In this document: positions 52,665-59,320 of the stretch, piece after piece
How positions within the stretch are numbered: the stretch's first letter is position 1
Layout: the number at the start of each line of letters is the position of its first letter
Assembly (NCBI RefSeq): GCF_003382275.1
Contig: NZ_QTJX01000004.1
Location: forward strand, 167,725 to 231,724
Reading direction: 5' to 3'
Source: Flagellimonas nanhaiensis
GTDB lineage: Bacteria > Bacteroidota > Bacteroidia > Flavobacteriales > Flavobacteriaceae
DNA length: 64,000 nt
Notes under the pieces: generated by a model
Told to the model about the DNA's origin: nothing
Databases searched by the model: none
What the model saw: only the letters and a program-made list of their open reading frames with translations
Program-made: the position numbers and the translations under genes

Positions 52665-52829
52665 ATGAAAAAATTAGTTTTTGTTTTGGCAATGGTAGCA
52701 GGGGCATTATTTGTTTCTTGTGAAGCAGAAAGTACGGATGAGCAAACACTCAACATCGACAACATTGAAACGAACGCCACGGGAAAAGATGGCGGTTCTA
52801 GTACAGGGGATAAGGACGGCGACAACTAA
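52665..52829 (+). CDS. small lipoprotein, 54 aa
   Basis: MKKLVFVLAMVAGALFVSC gives a clean lipobox (Cys19), followed by a short acidic, Gly/Asp-rich tail ending GDKDGDN. It is too short for a fold, so perhaps a surface or immunity-type lipoprotein. It overlaps the next ORF by 41 bp. Confidence 0.6.
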   Translation: MKKLVFVLAMVAGALFVSCEAESTDEQTLNIDNIETNATGKDGGSSTGDKDGDN

Positions 52830-53622
52830 AATCCGAAAAAATCCAATACCTTTTACAACAACGGTCCTTGTGGCCGTTGTTTGGTCGCTCCACTTGTTCC
52901 TTCCCTTTACGGAACCAGAGGTAAGGTCCTCCCGTGACCTTCTCAATTCCACCCGTAGCAAAATTTATTCCAATGAAAAACATATAGTCCAGTGCAGTCT
53001 TGAATATCTATCTGGAGAGACTACATTATTGGTATTCCAACAAACAGCCAACAGCCTCGAAAAGGAGATCGTAGAACTTAGGATATTGGAAGCCGAGCAA
53101 AAGGGTTCATATGAAATCACAAGGGAAGCTGCAAGGATATCCGGATTTCCCTCCCGTCACAAATTCATCTATAACTTCGGTATTGCCCTAATTCTTTGCG
53201 CTCTATTTTATGAACTTCTCATAAGCCTCAGAAAGTATGGTGGTACCAAAAGGTTCCAGAAAAACTTCAAGGCAATAACGTATGGTACCATAGTGGGATT
53301 CTTTTTATCCTGGATATTTTACCCAGAGAACGACCTAGAGCCTTGGATGTACAAAATTGTTCTGACCCTTCTGGGAATTGCTGTTTCGGTAACGGCATTT
53401 TTAGTCGCTCTTTCCCATGAGAACAGAATCAGAAAATTGGAGGACTCTTTCTTAGATTTTATTATAGAGCTACGGAAGGTCCATATTAAAAAATTGCTGC
53501 TTCATGCCCTAAAACCCAACCTATATAGGGAATCCAAAAAAGAAGCATTGGAAGAAATTGAAAAGGATACAGAATTAATTGAAGAACGACTACGTGAAAA
53601 AGCTAAGGAAATCATCGATTAA
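52789..53622 (+). CDS. membrane protein with four helices and coiled-coil end
   Basis: 277 residues if it starts at 52789 (MAVLV); an upstream start at 52711 would bury it in the lipoprotein gene. Membrane segments near VLVAVVWSLHLFLPF, FGIALILCALFYELL, TYGTIVGFFLSWIF and LTLLGIAVSVTAFLVAL, separated by a 100-residue extracytoplasmic stretch after the first. The C-terminus is a Lys/Glu coiled coil (EALEEIEKDTELIEE). No family recognised. Confidence 0.6.
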   Translation: MAVLVQGIRTATTKIRKNPIPFTTTVLVAVVWSLHLFLPFTEPEVRSSRDLLNSTRSKIYSNEKHIVQCSLEYLSGETTLLVFQQTANSLEKEIVELRILEAEQKGSYEITREAARISGFPSRHKFIYNFGIALILCALFYELLISLRKYGGTKRFQKNFKAITYGTIVGFFLSWIFYPENDLEPWMYKIVLTLLGIAVSVTAFLVALSHENRIRKLEDSFLDFIIELRKVHIKKLLLHALKPNLYRESKKEALEEIEKDTELIEERLREKAKEIID

Positions 53623-53902
53623 TATTTGGGACAGGATAACCGGAAGAAGGAAGAACCAGCTCAAGAAAGCTGAGGTCCTTCAGAATGGACTGTATAAAGA
53701 AGTCGTCGAAGAACTGAAAAAGTCACTTCAAGATGACCAGCACGAATTCAATCACCTATTGGCTGAACTTGGGCAGGAAAGGGCCAGGGCAAAAGAGGTA
53801 AGAATAATATTCAATAAGGTCAAGAAGGGTGAATTAATTAACGATTTGGAATCCATGTTGGTCGGAACCGTGCGCTATAAAGAAAGGCGCAAAAAAAAAT
53901 AG
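53579..53902 (+). CDS. small coiled-coil protein
   Basis: About 100 basic residues; start is a TTG at 53579 or GTG at 53594, both inside the previous gene. Central heptad stretch (VVEELKKSLQDDQHEFNHLL). Nothing else is recognised. Likely co-expressed with the membrane protein. Confidence 0.5.
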   Translation: MKNDYVKKLRKSSINIWDRITGRRKNQLKKAEVLQNGLYKEVVEELKKSLQDDQHEFNHLLAELGQERARAKEVRIIFNKVKKGELINDLESMLVGTVRYKERRKKK

Positions 53903-53904
53903 TG

Positions 53905-54387
53905 TTATGATCCTGGCAGGGATTTGCTCTTTGTCAGTAAGTGCTTGATGAGCTCAATATCGTGGTCCGTTAATTCCTGTAACTGGTCCTTTTCTGTTTT
54001 CACGAACTCCTTTTTCCCCTTAAGTTTTATTTTTTCAATATAGATGCCAAAGATTTCATCTTTCTCCAGGGCATCATGGTTTTTTATCAACCACCTGGCC
54101 ATCATGGCCAACCCGTTCTCATCATTTAATAGGCCATCATCCAGAGTGATTTGATGTCCGGCACCAATTTGGGGCTTTATGGATTTTGGGTCATAGGGCT
54201 TATGTCTTTCCATGGATAATCCAGCAAAAACTCTTTTGTAAGCACTCTGTTTTGAATTAGGAATTTTACTTCCGTTTTCATGCTTGTTAACCGTTTCTCT
54301 TGTTTGGCCAGTGAGCTCCGCTAGATGTCCTTGAGACCATCCATTTTCTAAACGCCGCCTCCTTATTTCTTCTCCTGTTAAATCCAA
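53905..54387 (-). CDS. XRE-family repressor-like regulator
   Basis: 160 residues. HTH_3 domain at 5-60: EIRRRRLENGWSQGHLAELT and QTRETVNKHENGSKIP. The tail (60-160) is acidic and helical, no peptidase domain. It is the only leftward regulator of the element and lies opposite the rightward operon, like a phage repressor. Confidence 0.88.
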   Translation of the reverse strand: MDLTGEEIRRRRLENGWSQGHLAELTGQTRETVNKHENGSKIPNSKQSAYKRVFAGLSMERHKPYDPKSIKPQIGAGHQITLDDGLLNDENGLAMMARWLIKNHDALEKDEIFGIYIEKIKLKGKKEFVKTEKDQLQELTDHDIELIKHLLTKSKSLPGS

Positions 54388-54423
54388 TTGTTAATAACAT
54401 GTGAATAATATAACATGAAATAA

Positions 54424-54447
54424 TTCACTCTAAGTGAAATATATCAC
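54424..54447. promoter_or_regulatory. overlapping dyads, candidate operators
   Basis: TTCACT-CTA-AGTGAA (54424-54438) overlaps GTGA-N6-TCAC (54434-54447). They lie between the XRE gene and the rightward genes; further GTGAAT copies are near 54405 and 54500. Likely repressor sites. Confidence 0.55.
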
Positions 54448-54547
54448 ATAATATTGTATTAAACATTTAGTTAACCGCAATATAGGGCAAAAGTGTTAAT
54501 GATGTGAATTATTGCTCATTTTTCCCTTTAAAACGTAAAAGAACACT

Positions 54548-54694
54548 ATGAAATCACCTACAGGATTAACAATCGTACACGTTCCCAAACCAACCGGTGA
54601 GGTTGAGGTAAGGGTATTCACCCAGAGTGAACGACAGGCGAGATTTGAATGCTATGTGGATTTGACCGTAGCCCAAATTCTTGGTCATGTGTAG
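54548..54694 (+). CDS. small protein, 48 aa
   Basis: First rightward ORF after the operator region, starting MKSPTGLTIVHVPKPTGEVE. It overlaps the next gene by 8 bp. No family recognised; probably an early protein of the element. Confidence 0.5.
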   Translation: MKSPTGLTIVHVPKPTGEVEVRVFTQSERQARFECYVDLTVAQILGHV

Positions 54695-54977
54695 TTTCAA
54701 AGAACACAATTATGGTAGACCACTACCTGAATCTATGGTGGCTTTTCTGACCGAATACATCCATAAAAAGGATGTACAGGAAATCGCGGAATTGCACTTG
54801 GTCTCATTCAGTACGGTAAACCTGGTAAGGTATGGCCACACAAATTTGGCCAAATCAAATGCGAAGGCCATAAAAGCATTGATGAAACGAGCCGTAGAAA
54901 ACTGTGGCAGACTTCACACCCAATCCGGAGAGGACATCAAAACCTTTGATAAAATCATGGCTGATGAAATGGCTTGA
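54687..54977 (+). CDS. small HTH-like protein
   Basis: 96 residues from the ATG at 54687. The stretch DVQEIAELHLVSFSTVNLVR looks like a helix-turn-helix, ending in a basic helix. Possible early regulator. Its end overlaps the next gene. Confidence 0.5.
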   Translation: MCSFKEHNYGRPLPESMVAFLTEYIHKKDVQEIAELHLVSFSTVNLVRYGHTNLAKSNAKAIKALMKRAVENCGRLHTQSGEDIKTFDKIMADEMA

Positions 54978-55197
54978 AAAATTTTTCCCGGTACAGAGCA
55001 GAGAAAGTGAGATCGAGGACACGGTACACAATTGTGTGAACGCAATCATCAACAGCAGCAATGAATATGGCCCGGAAGAACAATTGAGGATAGCGATTGA
55101 GGTAAAGAACAAGATAAGGAGTGTTCTTGAAAACGAACACTTGGAAATACTTAACGATCTGCACAGATATGAAAAGGTGCTCCAGATCGAAGATTAG
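54964..55197 (+). CDS. hypothetical protein, 77 aa
   Basis: Start at ATG 54964 inside the previous gene's end (ATGA-type overlap of 14 bp) rather than the GTG at 54904. Helical, acidic, soluble (AIEVKNKIRSVLENEHLEIL). No function assigned. Confidence 0.5.
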   Translation: MKWLEKFFPVQSRESEIEDTVHNCVNAIINSSNEYGPEEQLRIAIEVKNKIRSVLENEHLEILNDLHRYEKVLQIED

Positions 55198-55257
55198 TTT
55201 TTTGGTTGATGAATGGGGGTGGTACTTCCTATGGTCCTGCCCCCTAATTAAAAAGAG

Positions 55258-55515
55258 ATGAAAACAGTTTTGGTAGATAAGGATGTATTCAGAAAGATGA
55301 GGGCAGAAATGCGCCAAGATATCAGGAGAGGGGTTTGTACCAAGGCTGAGACACTTTTGTTGTTAGGACTCTCCGAAAGCGATTTTAAAAGGGAAAAAGC
55401 AAGTCCGGAAAGTAAGTTGATAAAATCCAAAAAGCAGGGCAGATGGATATGGAGCAGTATCAAAGCAGAATTTAAAAGAATCCATGGGGTGTCCTATGAG
55501 GAAGCTATAAAATAA
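55258..55515 (+). CDS. hypothetical protein, 85 aa, basic
   Basis: Starts MKTVLVDKDVFRKMRAEMRQ; basic, with a possible HTH (TKAETLLLLGLSESDFKREK). Twelve bp before the LRR gene. Common type of short phage/island gene. Confidence 0.5.
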   Translation: MKTVLVDKDVFRKMRAEMRQDIRRGVCTKAETLLLLGLSESDFKREKASPESKLIKSKKQGRWIWSSIKAEFKRIHGVSYEEAIK

Positions 55516-55526
55516 CTATATAGAAA

Positions 55527-56627
55527 ATGAAAAAGTTTTATTACACAACAGTAAATGGAGAATCCATTAGAATTGATGGACTCCGTGATTATGAAGAAAA
55601 AATTAAAATCCCTTCGGAAATCGATGGGATGGTGGTGACCCACATCGGTTCTGGGGCGTTTCGAGGAAACCAACTCACGAGCATAGAAATCCCCAACAGT
55701 GTGACCCACATCGGTTCTGGGGCGTTTGACGGAAACCAACTCACGAGCATAGAAATCCCCAACAGTGTGACCCACATCGGTGATTGGGCGTTTGACGGAA
55801 ACCAACTCACGAGCATAGAAATCCCCAACAGTGTGACCCACATCGGTGATTGGGCGTTTGACGGAAACCAACTCACGAGCATAGAAATCCCCAACAGTGT
55901 GACCCACATCGGTGATTGGGCGTTTGACGGAAACCAACTCACGAGCATAGAAATCCCCAACAGTGTGACCCACATCGGTGATTGGGCGTTTGAAGGAAAC
56001 CAACTCACGAGCATAGAAATCCCCAACAGTGTGACCCACATCGGTTCTGGGGCGTTTGACGGAAACCAACTCACGAGCATAGAAATCCCCAACAGTGTGA
56101 CCCACATCGGTTCTGGGGCGTTTCGAGGAAACCAACTCACGAGCATAGAAATCCCCAACAGTGTGACCCACATCGGTGATTGGGCGTTTGACGGAAACGT
56201 AAGGATTATCCAGGGCAACAAATCCATTCGCATGATAGATGGAATAGCCACTGTGATGCGAAAAAAGCGTAAGGTTTCCGATATGACAATCTACGAAGGC
56301 AAGTTCTTCAATCGTGACAAAAAATGTTTTGTGGCAAGCAAGGGAGAATATTGGGCACATGGACATACAATAAGAGAAGCTATTGATGATGTAGTCTTCA
56401 AATTCATGCAAGAAGATTCAAACATAGAAGAAGTTGTATCAAACATCAAGAAATCCCAGATAATGACCGTAAATCAGTTCCGGTTGCTAACAGGGGCGTG
56501 TAGGGCTGGGTGCCAAAACTTCTTGGAACAAAGGAAGATGAAGAAAACCTCATTTCCCCTAAACGAGGCATTGGACATATTGAATGGCCAGTATGGATGG
56601 AGTAGAATACAAGAGTTTTTTGTTTGA
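55527..56627 (+). CDS. BspA-type leucine-rich-repeat protein with near-identical repeats
   Basis: 366 residues. After 36 residues come eight complete 22-residue LRR_5 units and a ninth partial one, built on GNQLTSIEIPNSVTHIG with the variants SGAF or DWAF and R, D or E after Phe. The C-terminal 150 residues are unrelated and soluble (KKCFVASKGEYWAHGHTIRE, then a Cys pair ACRAGC). No signal peptide, so the repeats act in the cytoplasm or leave by an unknown route; most BspA proteins are surface-exposed. Unit number is likely to vary by recombination without breaking the frame. Confidence 0.85.
   Translation: MKKFYYTTVNGESIRIDGLRDYEEKIKIPSEIDGMVVTHIGSGAFRGNQLTSIEIPNSVTHIGSGAFDGNQLTSIEIPNSVTHIGDWAFDGNQLTSIEIPNSVTHIGDWAFDGNQLTSIEIPNSVTHIGDWAFDGNQLTSIEIPNSVTHIGDWAFEGNQLTSIEIPNSVTHIGSGAFDGNQLTSIEIPNSVTHIGSGAFRGNQLTSIEIPNSVTHIGDWAFDGNVRIIQGNKSIRMIDGIATVMRKKRKVSDMTIYEGKFFNRDKKCFVASKGEYWAHGHTIREAIDDVVFKFMQEDSNIEEVVSNIKKSQIMTVNQFRLLTGACRAGCQNFLEQRKMKKTSFPLNEALDILNGQYGWSRIQEFFV
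55635..56198 (+). repeat. 66-bp tandem coding repeats, 8.5 copies
   Basis: Units start with GTGACCCACATCGGT and are identical except at two spots: TCTGGG or GATTGG, and CGA, GAC or GAA after TTT. Order of variants: SGAFR, SGAFD, DWAFD x3, DWAFE, SGAFD, SGAFR, DWAFD. Confidence 0.95.
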
Positions 56628-56637
56628 TAAGTAGTTG

Positions 56638-56829
56638 ATGAAGAGCAAAAAGTACATAGAAAACAAACCAGTAAGGTACACCCGTGAGGGAAACAGGGTG
56701 AACATCAAAAACAACAAGCTTTTCACCAATCTATTGGAGGCGATCGCATACGCCCGCCAAAAGAGAAGCTACCATTATCAAATTTTCAATTCAAAGCACC
56801 AACATGCAGGATATGCGGTACCAAAATAG
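56638..56829 (+). CDS. hypothetical protein, 63 aa, basic
   Basis: From the ATG at 56638, ten bp after the LRR gene. Basic, soluble: RYTREGNRVNIKNNKLFTNL. No family is recognised. Confidence 0.5.
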   Translation: MKSKKYIENKPVRYTREGNRVNIKNNKLFTNLLEAIAYARQKRSYHYQIFNSKHQHAGYAVPK

Positions 56830-56903
56830 CTTCACAACATATCAGGCAAATAAGGGACCATTTATGGTGGCTGGAGGGAAGAAGAACTACCCGACCTGAA
56901 ATC

Positions 56904-56981
56904 ATGGAAAGTGTGAAGTCTTATTGGAGGGACAGGCTGGAATATTATCAAAACGAGCTCAACAAGGAAACACCAAAATAA
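56904..56981 (+). CDS. doubtful short ORF
   Basis: A 25-codon ATG ORF (MESVKSYWRDRLEYYQNELN) in a frame open further upstream, where a CRICGTK stretch reads like a zinc knuckle but lacks a start codon. Either the 3' part of a gene with unusual start or chance. Confidence 0.2.
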   Translation: MESVKSYWRDRLEYYQNELNKETPK

Positions 56982-56989
56982 ACAAGGAA

Positions 56990-57103
56990 ATGGAAGAATT
57001 TTTCACTGCCATTGAGAACCATCACAAAACCGCCATCTGGACTTTTTTGGGACTGTGGCTATTGGTATACACGTTGAGCGAGAATCTGGGAAAAAGGAAA
57101 TGA
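56990..57103 (+). CDS. 37-residue single-helix membrane protein
   Basis: MEEFFTAIENHHKTAIWTFL leads into LGLWLLVYTL, one membrane helix with a basic tail. It is followed 3 bp later by a second peptide of the same kind. Holin- or anchor-like function is possible. Confidence 0.4.
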   Translation: MEEFFTAIENHHKTAIWTFLGLWLLVYTLSENLGKRK

Positions 57104-57106
57104 ACC

Positions 57107-57214
57107 ATGGAAGGGATATACATAGCTTTTGACAATAGCCCCTTGTTATCCCTGGTATTCCTTCTGACCATATGGGCAATAGGAAACATGATCTTGCCCG
57201 ATCACAAAACATAA
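57107..57214 (+). CDS. 35-residue single-helix membrane protein
   Basis: MEGIYIAFDNSPLLSLVFLL continues hydrophobic to WAIGNMILP. Paired with the previous small membrane protein, same operon. Confidence 0.4.
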   Translation: MEGIYIAFDNSPLLSLVFLLTIWAIGNMILPDHKT

Positions 57215-57229
57215 AACTCTTTGAACACA

Positions 57230-57568
57230 ATGGAAAATACAGTATCACAACAGGTCACATTGGATGAGGTCTTTTCTGGGCTTGATGAGAGTGCCACCTC
57301 AAAATTCTACTCTTTCCACAGTAAGTATCCGAATGTCTACAAGATGTTCAAAAAACTCACTTTCAAGGCCATCAAAAGAGGTTTCAAAAATTATGGTGCC
57401 AAAGGTGTGATGGAGCTTGTTAGATGGCATACAGCCGGACCTACCAAAGAGGATGGTTTCAAGATAAACAACAACTACACCAGCTATTATGTCAGGTTGT
57501 TCGAAAAGGAGCATCCTGAGCACATCGGCTTTTTCCGTAAACGAAAGATCAAACAAGAACTGACATAA
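57230..57568 (+). CDS. conserved phage-type protein, 112 aa
   Basis: From the ATG at 57230. The order of motifs, YPNVYKMFKKLTFKAIKRG, GAKGVMELVRWHT and FKINNNYTSYYVRLF, resembles a family of short early proteins in tailed phages, of unknown function. Eleven bp before the DUF3127 gene. Confidence 0.6.
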   Translation: MENTVSQQVTLDEVFSGLDESATSKFYSFHSKYPNVYKMFKKLTFKAIKRGFKNYGAKGVMELVRWHTAGPTKEDGFKINNNYTSYYVRLFEKEHPEHIGFFRKRKIKQELT

Positions 57569-57578
57569 ACTATTGAAA

Positions 57579-57857
57579 ATGGATATAGATATCATTGGTG
57601 TCGTCCACCACAAGGGCGAAATAGAAACTTTTGGCCAAAACGGGTTCCAAAAGGCAACCGTTACGATGATGACAGTTGAACAGAACCCCCAGTACTACCC
57701 TGTGGAACTATGGCAGCACAACACGGATTTGTTGGATGACCTTGAAGAAGGAAAAAACTATAAGATCCGCTGTGGTCTGAGGGGAAGAATCGGTGAAACA
57801 CAGAATGGATCTCGAGCATTCCTTTCCCTCGTGGGATGGAAGGTCACCCCACTATAA
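57579..57857 (+). CDS. DUF3127-like OB-fold protein
   Basis: 92 residues. IIGVVHHKGEIETFGQNGFQ, then YYPVELWQHNTDLLDDLEEG and CGLRGRIGE fit the DUF3127 pattern, an OB fold like single-stranded DNA-binding proteins. It lies among replication genes (clamp, helicase), so single-strand binding is likely. Confidence 0.7.
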   Translation: MDIDIIGVVHHKGEIETFGQNGFQKATVTMMTVEQNPQYYPVELWQHNTDLLDDLEEGKNYKIRCGLRGRIGETQNGSRAFLSLVGWKVTPL

Positions 57858-57875
57858 ACTTAAAAACACTTGAAA

Positions 57876-58226
57876 ATGGAAAATACCCATGAATTAAAAA
57901 ATTGTCTGGACAGGTCAATAGCGCTGGTAGGTGCAACATTGGACCGTCGAGGATCCGAAAATCTAGAGGTTGCCCTCAAAAACCTTAACAAGGCAAAGAG
58001 ATTGGTTGTGCCCACTATAGAGGAAACGAGGGAAATCGTAGAAAGGAACGAGCAATTGGAAAGGCTTGTTGAAAAACTGAACACAAACAAATATACCAGC
58101 CACCTTCCTGCACACCTGCAGACACTTAGATGGGAGATGGCACTGGAAACCTTCTTCAAGAACATAGAAACATTGGGCGTGGAAGAGTTGGAGAAAATTG
58201 GAAACCTTGAAACCACATCCCCATGA
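57876..58226 (+). CDS. helical protein, 116 aa
   Basis: From the ATG at 57876. Entirely helical with coiled-coil stretch ETREIVERNEQLERLVEKLN. Overlaps the clamp gene by 4 bp, so it may be a partner of replication. No family recognised. Confidence 0.55.
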   Translation: MENTHELKNCLDRSIALVGATLDRRGSENLEVALKNLNKAKRLVVPTIEETREIVERNEQLERLVEKLNTNKYTSHLPAHLQTLRWEMALETFFKNIETLGVEELEKIGNLETTSP

Positions 58227-59317
58227 AGATTTCAATTGAAACAAAGACCTTCTTGCAGGCCATGGGAAGAATCGCGCCCTGTGTACCCAACAACCCAAAC
58301 GTACCAATACTCAGTAACGCGCTCTTTGAGGTAAGGGACGGTCTATTGAACATGACCGCTACCGATTTTGAAAAGACCGCATCGACATTTGTCAAGGTAC
58401 AGGGGGATGGGGAAGTCCGATTCTGTGTTGACCAAAGGAAGTTCCAGAACATTGTAAAGAATGCAATATCCCCAAGATTCGAAGTTGAAGTGATGGACAA
58501 GGTCATAATGATCAACCTTGAAAAATCCACCTATGAACTTCCCTTGGGTGAGATAGAGGCTTATCCCAATGTTGAATTCAAGAAACTGGATGAAGCTTTG
58601 GAGGTGGATGGCCCAGCATTCTTTGAGGCATTGATGGAGGCCAAAAGGTTCACCAACAATGATGACCTACGACAATTCTTCAATGTCCACATCACCAATT
58701 ATGAAAACAGCCTTCAGGTACAGGCTTCGGATAATTACACCTGCTATCTGAACAATTTAACAGGTTGTGGAAAAGCGGAATTCAGTCTGTTGGTCCCAAA
58801 TAGGAACATAGTCCTTTTCGAAGTCATAGATTTTGATGAGGCATCTTTAAAAATGGGATATTCAGGAAATACCCTTTTGGTGAATGATGACCTTACACAG
58901 GTCGCCATACTATTGACCGATGCCAAGTTCCCACCGGTAAACAAGGTCATCCCCGCTCAGGACACCCTCACTTCAAAATTTACCTGTGACAAGGATTTCC
59001 TTATTTCTGCCATAAACAGATTGAGTGTTGTCTATGGGGGTCTAAAGGAAAAGAAGGTACGTTTCGACTTCACAAATGATATGGCCATCATTTCTTCAGA
59101 TGACAGTACATTGAACACCCACGGAAAGGAATATGTGCCCGGAACGCATGAGGGTGATGTTTTTCCAATCGGGTTCAATGCCAACTACCTTTTAAGGTCA
59201 ATACAGTGCATTGATTCCGAAACCATAGAGATCAATATGAAATCAGAAAAGTTTGGAGCGGTGCTTAAGGATGAAAACCGTGAAGTTCTGGTAATGCCAA
59301 CGCTTTTGAACAACTAA
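58223..59317 (+). CDS. DNA polymerase III beta-subunit-like sliding clamp
   Basis: 364 residues, about the length of bacterial DnaN. Starts MKISIETKTFLQAMGRIAPC, then PILSNALFEVRDG and MTATDFEKTASTFVKV (compare the standard ILxNxLL and xxTDLE patterns), and ends near VLVMPTLLNN, resembling the usual VMPMRL end. Three-domain ring clamp likely encoded by the element so that its replication does not rely only on the host clamp. It lies between small early genes and the helicase-methyltransferase. Confidence 0.9.
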   Translation: MKISIETKTFLQAMGRIAPCVPNNPNVPILSNALFEVRDGLLNMTATDFEKTASTFVKVQGDGEVRFCVDQRKFQNIVKNAISPRFEVEVMDKVIMINLEKSTYELPLGEIEAYPNVEFKKLDEALEVDGPAFFEALMEAKRFTNNDDLRQFFNVHITNYENSLQVQASDNYTCYLNNLTGCGKAEFSLLVPNRNIVLFEVIDFDEASLKMGYSGNTLLVNDDLTQVAILLTDAKFPPVNKVIPAQDTLTSKFTCDKDFLISAINRLSVVYGGLKEKKVRFDFTNDMAIISSDDSTLNTHGKEYVPGTHEGDVFPIGFNANYLLRSIQCIDSETIEINMKSEKFGAVLKDENREVLVMPTLLNN

Positions 59318-59320
59318 CGC

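Noticed and set aside
55635..56198. CRISPR-like array
   Set aside because: Units are contiguous 66-bp coding repeats with no unique spacers, and no cas genes are present.
55635..56198. Diversity-generating retroelement target
   Set aside because: No reverse transcriptase or template repeat is seen, and the changes are not A-specific.
55494..56411. Long minus-strand ORFs (305 and 220 codons) across the LRR gene
   Set aside because: The repeat length is a multiple of three, so any frame without a stop in one unit stays open through all. The plus strand encodes the recognisable LRR protein.
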